The position numbers and the translations under genes are program-made. Positions 9,012-16,234 of a stretch of DNA of 64,000 nucleotides are shown here, one piece after another (position 1 is the stretch's first letter; every line of letters begins with the position of its first letter). Source of the stretch: Clostridia bacterium (GTDB taxonomy: Bacteria > Bacillota > Clostridia > Christensenellales > Borkfalkiaceae); assembly GCA_017396365.1 (NCBI GenBank), contig JAFQMD010000030.1, positions 1 to 64,000 of the forward strand, given 5' to 3'. The notes under the pieces were generated by a model that saw nothing but the letters and a program-made list of their open reading frames with translations, was not told the DNA's origin and ran no database searches.

Positions 9012-10394
9012 TTACCTCACGAGAGTTTGAAGCGCAGAAATTACAAACGGACGAACGAATTGAGGTTCGATAACGTTGTCAATATATCCGTCTTTTGCGG
9101 CGTTGATAGGATCGGCGTTTTCGTCAGCGTATCTATCTGCTAATTCTTGCAACTTATCTTCTCTAACTTCGCCAAAATGAGCGGACGCGCTTGCTCCGCT
9201 AAAGAGCGCAACTTGAGAGTTTGCAAAAGCGTAAGCATATTCAACGCCCATTGCCTTTGATACGAAAAGCGAATAGCCAAGACCGATTGCCTTTCCATAT
9301 ACTACCGAAACCTTAGGAACGTCAGTTAAATTATATACCAAAGTCATAACTTCTTTCATAATAGGCGTGTTGTTAGTTTCTAAGTCAGCCTTGATACCTA
9401 AAGTGTTTACAAAGGTTAAAAGCGGAAGACCGTTTGAGTTTGCAAAAATTACGAAATCGTTAATTTTTTCAATATTCTTATCGGTCAATTCAACTCCTTT
9501 ATCTTCACCGCCGAAAATAAGCGTTGCAACTGAAATTCCACCAACTCTACCGATTGCAGTAACGACTTCTGGGCAATAGTCTTTTTTAAGTTCAATGCAC
9601 TTTCCGTCGTCAAAGATTGCCTTTTTAAGACAAACGGGGCAAACCTTGTCGTTGAGATTGATTGCCGTTCTATTAAGATCGTCCTCAGTATCTACGACGT
9701 CACCGCCAAAAGCAGGTAAAACTTTAAATAAATCGCATACGGTATTTCTTACGTCTTCAATAGTGTCAACTGCAAACGTTGAAATGCCGTTATTTTTAGA
9801 AGATATAGCGCCACCAACCTCGCTTTGTGGAAGATTTTTGCCCGAAACTGCGGAAATAACCTTTGGACTTGCATAGCAAGCGCAAGAATCTTTGAGCATA
9901 AAATTAAAGTCAGCGTTTGCTGCAAGAAGAGCAAAACTTCCGTAAAGGTTGCCTGTAACTATAGAGATTTGAGTTACTTTATCCGTAAGTCTTGCAGATA
10001 CTGCTAAAACTTCAGCCATACCTTCTAAAACGTTTACGCCTTCGCCAACTTGAACGCCTAACGAATTCAAAAGATAAACGACTGGATAACGGAATTTTTC
10101 AGCCTTTTCAAGACATTTGACGATTTTTTTACAATTTGCCTTACTTACGCCACCAGATAACACTTCGGCGTTTTGAGCAACGACGTAAACGGGAATATCG
10201 TCAATAGTTGCATAACCTGTGACTACGCCTTCACCTTCAGCGTCTTCACCGTAGAAATCATTGCGTGAAAAACTGTAAGTGTCGAGTTCAACGAAACTAC
10301 CCTCGTCAACCAAAGCGGAAATTTGGTCTCTAACCTTTTTCCCACTTGCTAAAAGTTTTTCTCTACGTGTTTTGAGTAAATGTATTTTGTCCAT
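9012..10394 (-). CDS. Acyl-CoA carboxyltransferase, methylmalonyl-CoA decarboxylase alpha (MmdA/PccB) type
   Basis: The 460-residue protein has the two crotonase-fold halves of biotin-dependent acyl-CoA carboxyltransferases. The start used is ATG 10394 (MDKIHLLKTRRE), preceded by GGAGGAG; an upstream extension to 10463 runs through the promoter. Conserved features include the acyl-CoA/biotin pocket regions around GVQVGEGVNVLEG and the C-terminal LFSGASASAHFGE. Substrate (methylmalonyl-, malonyl- or another acyl-CoA) cannot be settled from motifs. It is slightly shorter and more divergent than classical MmdA and has a CPVC...C stretch near residue 220. It is the first gene of the operon, directly behind the promoter at 10423-10451. 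Confidence 0.82.
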   Translation of the reverse strand: MDKIHLLKTRREKLLASGKKVRDQISALVDEGSFVELDTYSFSRNDFYGEDAEGEGVVTGYATIDDIPVYVVAQNAEVLSGGVSKANCKKIVKCLEKAEKFRYPVVYLLNSLGVQVGEGVNVLEGMAEVLAVSARLTDKVTQISIVTGNLYGSFALLAANADFNFMLKDSCACYASPKVISAVSGKNLPQSEVGGAISSKNNGISTFAVDTIEDVRNTVCDLFKVLPAFGGDVVDTEDDLNRTAINLNDKVCPVCLKKAIFDDGKCIELKKDYCPEVVTAIGRVGGISVATLIFGGEDKGVELTDKNIEKINDFVIFANSNGLPLLTFVNTLGIKADLETNNTPIMKEVMTLVYNLTDVPKVSVVYGKAIGLGYSLFVSKAMGVEYAYAFANSQVALFSGASASAHFGEVREDKLQELADRYADENADPINAAKDGYIDNVIEPQFVRPFVISALQTLVR

Positions 10395-10404
10395 AAACTC
10401 CTCC

Positions 10405-10430
10405 ATTATAATTATCATAATAATTATAAT
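10405..10430. promoter_or_regulatory. Palindrome over the -10 and start site of the decarboxylase promoter
   Basis: Two perfect 11-base arms, ATTATAATTAT and its complement, flank a 4-base centre. The palindrome covers the -10 box and the likely start of transcription, where a repressor would act. It is pure AT apart from one base pair, so chance symmetry is possible. Regulator unknown. Confidence 0.45.
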
Positions 10431-10451
10431 ACATGTAAAATTTTTTTTCAA
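10423..10451 (-). promoter_or_regulatory. Sigma-A promoter of the decarboxylase operon
   Basis: TTGAAA (10451-10446) and TATAAT (10428-10423) are separated by 17 bases, a near-consensus housekeeping promoter. Transcription should begin near 10416, about 22 bases before the MmdA-like start codon. The galT terminator lies just upstream, so the operon is insulated. Confidence 0.8.
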
Positions 10452-10452
10452 T

Positions 10453-10482
10453 AAAAAAGACACAATTCCTTGTGCCTTTTTT
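10453..10482 (-). terminator. Rho-independent terminator of galT
   Basis: On the minus strand GGCACAA, a GGAA loop and TTGTGTC are flanked by six A before and six T after. It sits 48 bases beyond the galT stop and upstream of the next promoter. Confidence 0.8.
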
Positions 10483-10529
10483 AAAAAATTTTTTATCGTA
10501 TAATTTTTATGAAAGATTTTATAAAAACT

Positions 10530-12071
10530 TTATTTAATTCCCAACGTGTTTAAAAACCTTCTAAACGCAAGATTCCCCACTTCATCCTTTTTAAAGACCG
10601 CAGTATTTTCTAAGATGCTTACGCAAGTTTTATTGACGTAATCTATAACGTACTCTCTAACTTTTACAGGATCAGTTTCGTCCCCATGCTCTTTTATAAG
10701 AGTTTTTATCATATCTTTATGTACGAATAAATTATCGCTCTCGTCGGCGTTTTCCAAATCAAACGGGCGTTCTTTACAAATTACCTTTACAATTTCTTCA
10801 ATTTGATTTTTTAACCTACCCGGCAAGATATATAACCCCATTGCCTCGATTAAACCTATGCCCTCTTTTTTGATATTGTGATACTCGGGGTGAGCGTGGA
10901 ATACTCCACCTGGAAACTCTTCAGTCGTAACGTTGTTTCTAAGTATTATTTCCAAACAGAATTTTCCGTCTGGCAAATATCTTACGATAGGCGTACAAGT
11001 ATTGTGTCTTTCTTTTTTAGAATTAACGATACCAACCGACTCGTCGCTATACGCTTTCCAAGCCTCAATGATATTTCCACCGAGTTCACAAAGGGTATTT
11101 CTATTATAACTCGTAAGTCTGATAGCCGAATTATACCAGTTTAATATTGCAATTTCAACGTCTGGGAAATCGGCGTTTGAAAGCATTGCAAGGGGCTTAG
11201 ACTTATGCATAGGCATTTCGTGCTTACCGCCTTGATAATGCTCGTGATTTAAAATTGAACCGCCGACAATCGGTAAATCAGAGTTACTGCCGATAAAATA
11301 GTTAGGGAACATTTCAACGAAATCTAATAAATTAAAAATCGTTCTTTTCGACATTTCCATAGGTACGTGCTTACTGTTGAAAATAATACAATGCTCGTTA
11401 AAGTAAGCGTACGGAGAATATTGAAGTTGCCACTTCTCGCCACCGAGCATTAAAGATATCGTTCTTAAATTTGCTCTCGGCGGATGGGTATACGAGCCGA
11501 AATAACCTTCGTTTTCAGGACAAAGAGGACATTTTGGATACTTACCTGAAGACGGTTTTTCCTTTGCGAGTTTCATAATATCCTTATTGTCTTTTTCAGG
11601 CTTTGAAAGGTTTATAGTAATTTGTAAAACGTTATCTTTATCCGCATATTCCCAACCGATATTTTTTGAAATAGCCGTCTTTTGAATATAATTATTCATA
11701 ACGCTTATCTTGTAAAGATAATCACAAGCAGACTGCGAGCCCATATTCTCTTTTAAGAAAGTAAAAGTCTGATTGATTTCCGCAGGTTTTTGAGTTAAAA
11801 TACCCATTAAAAACGACGCGAAAAGTTCGGCTTGCAAATCGTCTTCAGCGATATTTGTCTCTTTGGCGTAATCTTTAATTTCGTTAAAAAGAACGTCTGG
11901 AACAGTCATTTCAGCGATATATTTTAAATTTGGCACTTCCTCCGCTGGAGAATTTAAACGAAGAATAGTCAAAATAGTATTTCTGACGTAAATTTCGTCG
12001 TTATCGTTCAAAAAGAGAAAGGCTTTTGCGTACGTTATTAATTTTTCAACAAGAATTTTTCCGTTTACCAT
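10530..12071 (-). CDS. galT: UDP-glucose--hexose-1-phosphate uridylyltransferase (GalT, type 2)
   Basis: This 513-residue Leloir pathway enzyme exchanges UMP between UDP-glucose and galactose-1-phosphate. It is the long Firmicutes type. The nucleophile region is NHEHYQGG with HEH at 276-278, and C181/C184 (CPLC) may bind metal. PPRANLRT and FNSKHVPM are further conserved segments. It stands alone, with its own promoter and terminator. No galK or galE is nearby, though galU lies 40 kb away in this window. The length is normal for the family. Confidence 0.95.
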   Translation of the reverse strand: MVNGKILVEKLITYAKAFLFLNDNDEIYVRNTILTILRLNSPAEEVPNLKYIAEMTVPDVLFNEIKDYAKETNIAEDDLQAELFASFLMGILTQKPAEINQTFTFLKENMGSQSACDYLYKISVMNNYIQKTAISKNIGWEYADKDNVLQITINLSKPEKDNKDIMKLAKEKPSSGKYPKCPLCPENEGYFGSYTHPPRANLRTISLMLGGEKWQLQYSPYAYFNEHCIIFNSKHVPMEMSKRTIFNLLDFVEMFPNYFIGSNSDLPIVGGSILNHEHYQGGKHEMPMHKSKPLAMLSNADFPDVEIAILNWYNSAIRLTSYNRNTLCELGGNIIEAWKAYSDESVGIVNSKKERHNTCTPIVRYLPDGKFCLEIILRNNVTTEEFPGGVFHAHPEYHNIKKEGIGLIEAMGLYILPGRLKNQIEEIVKVICKERPFDLENADESDNLFVHKDMIKTLIKEHGDETDPVKVREYVIDYVNKTCVSILENTAVFKKDEVGNLAFRRFLNTLGIK

Positions 12072-12095
12072 AACACTCCATTGTTTTAAAAAGTT

Positions 12096-12113
12096 AATTT
12101 AACTAGTTAAATT
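12096..12113. promoter_or_regulatory. 18-bp perfect palindrome at the galT transcription start (operator candidate)
   Basis: AATTTAACTAGTTAAATT is perfectly symmetric and starts within the -10 box of the galT promoter, reaching past the likely start of transcription. This is a position typical of repressor operators. The factor is not identifiable here. Confidence 0.55.
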
Positions 12114-12139
12114 TTATCATATAGCGCTTAATTACACAA
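12111..12139 (-). promoter_or_regulatory. Promoter of galT
   Basis: TTGTGT (12139-12134), a 17-base spacer and TAAAAT (12116-12111) form a good sigma-A-like promoter on the minus strand. It lies 40 bases before the galT start codon. Confidence 0.65.
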
Positions 12140-12176
12140 TTAAATTTTTCTATTTTCTTGCACATTTTTTTATTTT

Positions 12177-12358
12177 GGCTATGTCACAACGTATGACTGA
12201 TTAAATTTAAAGGGTTAGATACGAGCAAGACGGGGTTTTTGCGAGATTTTTGCAAGGGAATTACCTTGTTGGTAATCGGAATTGCAAAAAGCCGTAAAAA
12301 GACTAGTATTGCGAAGTAGATAAACCTTTAAATATCAGTCACGAGTTGTGATAGAGCC
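12177..12358. repeat. 182-bp long imperfect palindrome (foldback or MITE-like element)
   Basis: The sequence is symmetric about position 12268. The ends pair over 14 bases or more (GGCTATGTCACAAC against the complement of GTTGTGATAGAGCC), followed by GACTGAT...TTTAAAGG arms and, near the centre, TTTTTGCAA, GTTACC-like and GGTAAT arms around a TTGTT loop. As RNA it would form one long hairpin. It encodes no protein. It starts two bases from the dinB stop codon and lies upstream of the galT promoter, so it could also act as a two-way terminator. This accounts for most of the galT-dinB gap; 12140-12176 shows nothing further. Confidence 0.75.
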
Positions 12359-12359
12359 T

Positions 12360-12521
12360 TTATTTTAAAGGGTTTTCGTGAGAGTTTGGAAGGCTCGATC
12401 CGTGCCCTTCGCCTTCTTTTGTGAGCCGTTTATCTTTAAATGCAATACCACGCCGAATAGCGTCGCTACCATACTTGTTTTTTAAATTGCCAACGGTTTG
12501 TAGCAGTTTTAATTTTTTTTT
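12360..12521 (-). pseudogene. Displaced C-terminal part of the Y-family polymerase, out of frame
   Basis: After the A9 run at 12521-12513, the +1 frame continues LKLLQTVGNLKNKYGSDAI and then RRGIAFKDKRLT. This matches the usual C-terminal helix of clostridial Y-family polymerases (pattern L..T..D.R..YG..AI.R). Removing one A would join the frames into a 414-residue protein of normal size. The last 16 or so residues (after RLTKEGEG) do not look like the family and end at the palindrome. It is not an independent gene. Confidence 0.75.
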
Positions 12522-13605
12522 CGTATTCTTCACTTTCGGTAGATAAACTAAGTTGTTCTTTATCGACGAAATCAAACACCGATACCCCAAGACTTCTAAT
12601 AGAACTTTCCCATCTAAAATTAAGCCTAAAAAGTTGCATTGCCTTATGGAAAAAATCGTCTGAAAGAACAGACGGACGGTCTAATTTTGCCTGCCGAGTA
12701 AACCAGTTTAAACTGCCGTCGCGAATACTTATACTTATGCCCGACGCCTTACCAAGTCCGTATGAACGTACTCTTTCGGAAACGCTGTCGCAAAGTGACG
12801 AAAACATAATTTTAACGTCTTCTTCGTCGGTTAAGTCTCTATAACAAGTTATGCTGTTCCCAACTGATTTTATCTCTTCGCTTTCGGTTTCTTTTAAAAC
12901 GGGCGTTTCGTCGTTACCATTTGCGTAACCCCACAAAACTTCACCCCATTTGCCGAGATATTTAGTTATATATTCTAAATCTGCTTGGGCTAAATCGCCT
13001 ATGGTGTTTATTCCTACTCTTTTTAGTTTTGAAAGCGTTGCCCTGCCTACGAAAAGCAAGTCGCTAACGGGCATTTTCCAAACCAACGTCTTATAGTTTA
13101 ATCGGGTAATTACCGTAGTTGCGTCCGGCTTTTTTATGTCGCTACCGAGTTTTGCAAACACTTTATTAAAACTTACGCCGACTGACACCGTTAAATCAAA
13201 TTCTTCCCGAACTCTTTTTCGTATTTCGTCAGCAATCGTTTTGCCCGAGCCGAAAAGTTTTAAACTGCTCGTTACGTCAATCCAAGATTCGTCAATACCG
13301 AAAGACTCAACCCTATCGCTATATTCCGAGTATATTTTTTTAACCTTTTTACTCCACTCGATATATCTGTCGTGATGAGCCTCAACGAAAACGATATTTG
13401 GGCAAAGGCTTTCCGCCTCTTTTATCGTCATGCCCGTTTTTACGCCCATATTTTTGGCTTTTTGGTTTTTTGCAAGAACGATACCGTGCCTATCTTCAAC
13501 GCTTCCGCAAACTGCCATATAACCGTCCTTTAGTTCTGGACGGTATTTACATTCTACGCTTGCAAAAAAATTATTTAAATCTACGTGAAGTATAGTTCTT
13601 TCCAT
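12466..13605 (-). CDS. Y-family DNA polymerase (DinB/UvrX type), frameshifted near the 3' end
   Basis: This is a translesion DNA polymerase that copies damaged templates. The frame gives 379 residues. The catalytic palm starts HVDLNNFFASVE (D9, with N and F following), and SFGIDESWIDVT carries the second acidic pair (D, E). The thumb and little-finger domains follow, including the FVGRATLSKLKRVGI helix-hairpin-helix. The expected C-terminal tail is in another frame downstream (12360-12521) because of an A9 run. The polymerase core is complete, so the truncated protein may still work, though it loses the final helix. The gene starts 32 bases inside the end of the upstream membrane protein gene. 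Confidence 0.9.
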   Translation of the reverse strand: MERTILHVDLNNFFASVECKYRPELKDGYMAVCGSVEDRHGIVLAKNQKAKNMGVKTGMTIKEAESLCPNIVFVEAHHDRYIEWSKKVKKIYSEYSDRVESFGIDESWIDVTSSLKLFGSGKTIADEIRKRVREEFDLTVSVGVSFNKVFAKLGSDIKKPDATTVITRLNYKTLVWKMPVSDLLFVGRATLSKLKRVGINTIGDLAQADLEYITKYLGKWGEVLWGYANGNDETPVLKETESEEIKSVGNSITCYRDLTDEEDVKIMFSSLCDSVSERVRSYGLGKASGISISIRDGSLNWFTRQAKLDRPSVLSDDFFHKAMQLFRLNFRWESSIRSLGVSVFDFVDKEQLSLSTESEEYEKKIKTATNRWQFKKQVW

Positions 13606-14515
13606 TTTTTCTTTTAAAAACCTTTTTTACGTTCTTTTCAATATTTTCGCCGTTTTTGTATATGTATATACAAATTATAACCGTTAACGCAAAAAAAATC
13701 AACAATATTGCAACACCCCACCAAGTATAAAACTGCAAAAATTTTCCACTTAAAAATAAAACTAAAAAACCTACGTTTAAAAGTCGAGTTAAAGAAATTA
13801 TAATTAAAAAATATTCGTAGGAAACGGTAGTTAGTCCCGCCATGAAACAGAGCAAATCATCTGGAAAAAACGGAAAAATCAACATAAAAGTCAAAAAAAC
13901 TTTATCTTTACCTTTTATTAAGTTTAACCCTTTTTTAAGGCTATTTTTGCCAATTAACCAGCCAACCGCTTTAACACCGAATTTTCTACCTATTATAAAT
14001 GCAATAATTGATGCGGAAACTATTGAAATATAACTTAATAAAGCGCCCCAAAACGTTCCAAATAAAGCAATCCCTGCGCCTAATAAAATAGCGCTCGGAA
14101 TAGGTAAAATAATCACTTGCAAAAACTGTAAAACCATAAAAACCGGTATTACTAAATGCCCGTAAGATAAAATATACCGCCTAAGCGAGTCAACGCTATC
14201 AATTTTATTTTCTAACCCACTCACTTTTATAAAATAAAGCCCAAAAGTTAATAAAGATGCTAAAATTAGAAATGAAAGCGTTGCTTTTAAAATAAACGAA
14301 TCGTCGTTTTGTGAAAATAAATACGATATTATCGTAGTTAATGAAACGACGATAACGACTGCTATTTTTATTAAAAATTTATTGTTTTTTATAAATTCTA
14401 TACCGCTTTTCTCAACGTATAAAACGCCAAAACTAACAGCGCAAAGTCCAAACAAAAATAAGGATATTATTATAAGAATGCTCTTCAAATTTACTCGCTT
14501 TAAAATCTCTTTCAT
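13571..14515 (-). CDS. TVP38/TMEM64-family (VTT domain) membrane protein
   Basis: The 314-residue protein has about seven hydrophobic segments. The central region reads PIPSAILLGAGIALFG, followed by a glycine-rich re-entrant stretch and GRKFGVKAVGWLIG, the signature of the VTT/SNARE-associated (DedA-related) superfamily. FPFFPDDLLCFMAGL is the second conserved block. Bacterial members are thought to move or scramble lipids; the substrate is not known here. The basic C-terminus (KNVKKVFKRKNGKNYTSRRF) faces the cytoplasm and overlaps the start of the polymerase gene by 35 bases, so the two are co-transcribed. Confidence 0.88.
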   Translation of the reverse strand: MKEILKRVNLKSILIIISLFLFGLCAVSFGVLYVEKSGIEFIKNNKFLIKIAVVIVVSLTTIISYLFSQNDDSFILKATLSFLILASLLTFGLYFIKVSGLENKIDSVDSLRRYILSYGHLVIPVFMVLQFLQVIILPIPSAILLGAGIALFGTFWGALLSYISIVSASIIAFIIGRKFGVKAVGWLIGKNSLKKGLNLIKGKDKVFLTFMLIFPFFPDDLLCFMAGLTTVSYEYFLIIISLTRLLNVGFLVLFLSGKFLQFYTWWGVAILLIFFALTVIICIYIYKNGENIEKNVKKVFKRKNGKNYTSRRFK

Positions 14516-14599
14516 AATAATATATTACGTTTTACTTTCTCACTTTAAAACTACTACTTTAATGCAAATCATTTTATACACTCTAATATTATAAAAATA

Positions 14600-14689
14600 A
14601 CTTTATGTCCGTGACGGAATAGCGATTTTTAAACAAAAATCGCGTCACACGTCGGCGGTAACGCCGTCGTTTCGAATTGTCGTCCCCCT
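14600..14689. repeat. Structured 90-bp repeat, copy 1
   Basis: This copy is almost identical to the one at 14785-14875, 185 bases away. It holds two hairpins: GTGACG...CGATTTTT with its complement (14611-14648), and ACGTCGGCG-GTAA-CGCCGTCGT. Both copies are followed by GGTAAGCAAA. In copy 1 this runs into a decayed sequence (about 14729-14756) resembling the 3' end of the tRNA-Trp gene next door. No protein is encoded; the short frames across it are by-products. 14516-14599 holds nothing recognisable. Confidence 0.8.
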
Positions 14690-14784
14690 GAAAAAAAAGA
14701 AATAGGTAAGCAAATGTTTTTATTCTTTGCAAGGGTTTGTCGCGATTCGTAAGGAACGGACAACTAACAGTAATTATACAAATG

Positions 14785-14875
14785 ACTTTATGTCCGTGAC
14801 GGAATAGCGATTTTTGACTAAAAAATCGCGTCACACGTCGGCGATAACGCCGTCGTTTCGAATTGTCGTCCCCCT
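14785..14875. repeat. Structured 90-bp repeat, copy 2
   Basis: This is the second copy, directly beyond the tRNA-Trp terminator on the transcribed strand. It carries the same two hairpins; changes between copies fall mainly in the loops (GACTA for AAAC, ATAA for GTAA), which keeps the stems intact. This pattern suggests the RNA or DNA structure matters, or that the duplication is recent. Confidence 0.8.
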
Positions 14876-14885
14876 ACCAAAAAGA

Positions 14886-14915
14886 AAAAGGTAAGCAAAT
14901 AATTGCTTACCTTTT
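14886..14915 (-). terminator. Rho-independent terminator of tRNA-Trp
   Basis: On the minus strand AAGGTAAGCAA, a short TTAT loop and TTGCTTACCTT are followed by TTTCTTTTT. The hairpin begins directly after the encoded CCA of the tRNA. Confidence 0.85.
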
Positions 14916-14989
14916 GGCAGGGGAGACGCGATTCGAACACGCAACCTACGGTTTTGGAGACCGCTACTCTACCGTTGAGCCACTCCCCT
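14915..14989 (-). tRNA. trnW: tRNA-Trp (anticodon CCA)
   Basis: The cloverleaf can be drawn on the minus strand. The acceptor stem AGGGGAG pairs with CTCCCCT, the D arm is GCUC...GAGU, and the anticodon stem GCGGU/ACCGU holds the loop CUCCAAA with anticodon CCA. The T loop is UUCGAAU. The discriminator is G, and the 3' CCA is encoded. A promoter lies 19 bases upstream and a terminator follows at once, so it is a single-gene unit. Confidence 0.96.
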
Positions 14990-15007
14990 ATATTTTCAAC
15001 GGTAGTA

Positions 15008-15036
15008 ATTGTACACCAAATTTAAATTTAAGTCAA
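15008..15036 (-). promoter_or_regulatory. Promoter of tRNA-Trp
   Basis: TTGACT (15036-15031), a 17-base spacer and TACAAT (15013-15008) form a near-consensus sigma-A promoter on the minus strand, ending 18 bases before the tRNA 5' end. Confidence 0.85.
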
Positions 15037-15060
15037 TAAAATTTAAGCGATTTTAAAAAT

Positions 15061-16128
15061 TTATTTATTCTTTTGCAATTTTGCAAAGAAATTATCGTTT
15101 TCAATTACTCTTATATCGTTTGGACTGTCTTTTTTGCAAAGTTTATGGTAATAAAACGACTGACTTAAATTGCCTTTTTTATAATTTAAATACGTAAGTT
15201 GTAAAAGCGGATAAATATAATAAAATTGATTGTAACAAAAGCCTATATTATCGTTTTTTTGCAAGCAAAGACATACTTTATAGTATTTTTCAGCATTTAT
15301 TAAGTCGTTGTTATCCATAAAATAATCGCCTATTAAACACAAAATTTGATTATCAACGCCAACGACTTTTAGCGCCGTAAACAAAAATTTTTCGTAGCCC
15401 TTCATCTTCAAACTTTTATAACAAATACTTAGCGTAATAAGCGCGTCTTTTTGGTCGGGAAGGTATTTATATTTCATATTTAAGTAGTTTTTAAGCAATT
15501 TTATTGCGGTTTTATAATATCCTAAATAAAAATATTCCTTTGCAAAGTAATAAACGTCCCTTTGAGAAAAATTACTAATCGGTAAGTGTTTTTTATATAA
15601 ATTCAAATTTCTTTTAGGGTTGCTCGCGCTCTTTTTTCGGTGTTCAATTTCAATATTTTCGTAACGTACGACTCCAAACGGGGACACCGTTTCGTGAACA
15701 AATCCTTGAAATTTGGCAAGCGAGCAATTTTTTATAAGTCTTTCTCTATAAAACGTAAGACTCGGCTTTTGATTATTATCAAAACCACACGAATATTTAA
15801 ACATATAAACGTCTACTAATATGTCACTTTGGCTTTTTAATTTTAAGATTTTGCAAACGTTTTCATCTGTTATAACGTCGTCGGCATCAATCCAAAACAG
15901 ATAGTCGCATTTAGCCTTTGAAAACGCAAAGTTTCTTGCTTTTGAAAAATCGTCAACCCATTTAAAATAATAAATTTTATCAGTAAATTCTTTTGCAATT
16001 TCCACAGTTTTATCAACGCTACCCGTGTCAACTAAAATAATTTCGTCGGCAAAATTTTTGACACAATTTAAAAGTCTTTTTATTACTTTTTCTTCGTTTA
16101 AAGTTATAATACAAACTGATATCGTCAT
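15061..16128 (-). CDS. Family 2 glycosyltransferase with C-terminal helical repeats
   Basis: The start at ATG 16128 (MTISVCIITLNEE) matches the usual start of the GT2 fold; a longer frame from 16167 adds 13 residues and has a slightly better ribosome binding site. The nucleotide-sugar-binding fold ends in the metal-binding motif WIDADD near residue 93 of the shorter form. The second half has TPR-like helix pairs (YFLGYYKTAIKLLKNYL, YKVCLCLQ). It belongs to the group with an N-terminal GT2 domain and TPRs. Divergent from the collagen-like gene 100 bases away, it is a good candidate for glycosylating that protein. Donor and acceptor are unknown. Confidence 0.87.
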   Translation of the reverse strand: MTISVCIITLNEEKVIKRLLNCVKNFADEIILVDTGSVDKTVEIAKEFTDKIYYFKWVDDFSKARNFAFSKAKCDYLFWIDADDVITDENVCKILKLKSQSDILVDVYMFKYSCGFDNNQKPSLTFYRERLIKNCSLAKFQGFVHETVSPFGVVRYENIEIEHRKKSASNPKRNLNLYKKHLPISNFSQRDVYYFAKEYFYLGYYKTAIKLLKNYLNMKYKYLPDQKDALITLSICYKSLKMKGYEKFLFTALKVVGVDNQILCLIGDYFMDNNDLINAEKYYKVCLCLQKNDNIGFCYNQFYYIYPLLQLTYLNYKKGNLSQSFYYHKLCKKDSPNDIRVIENDNFFAKLQKNK

Positions 16129-16181
16129 ATTATAATTTATTTTGACAATTAAAATTTTGTTAAACATATAAACTTCTTTTT

Positions 16182-16190
16182 CATATTATA
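16182..16190 (+). promoter_or_regulatory. Possible sporulation (sigma-K-like) -10 element upstream of the collagen-like gene
   Basis: CATATTATA matches the CATAnnnTA -10 pattern of Bacillus sigma-K, with an AAACA about 15 bases upstream as a weak -35. A sigma-A-like TTGACA is also present at 16142-16147 but without a good -10 at normal spacing. The AT-rich context makes chance matches likely. Confidence 0.3.
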
Positions 16191-16234
16191 TAATGAAGTT
16201 AGCAATGACTTTAATATATCTTAGGAGTTAAATT

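Noticed and set aside
10394..10463. N-terminal extension of the MmdA-like gene
   Set aside because: This stretch contains the promoter and ribosome binding site, and the extra residues are Ile/Met runs.
12360..12590. Separate small gene of 76 codons on the minus strand
   Set aside because: It is the out-of-frame tail of the polymerase gene; no ribosome binding site precedes its first ATG.
14589..14834. Small open frame across the repeats near tRNA-Trp
   Set aside because: It runs through two copies of a non-coding repeat and its product repeats itself accordingly.
14990..15060. T-box or riboswitch near tRNA-Trp
   Set aside because: The region is explained by the tRNA promoter; no T-box sequence or specifier hairpin was seen.
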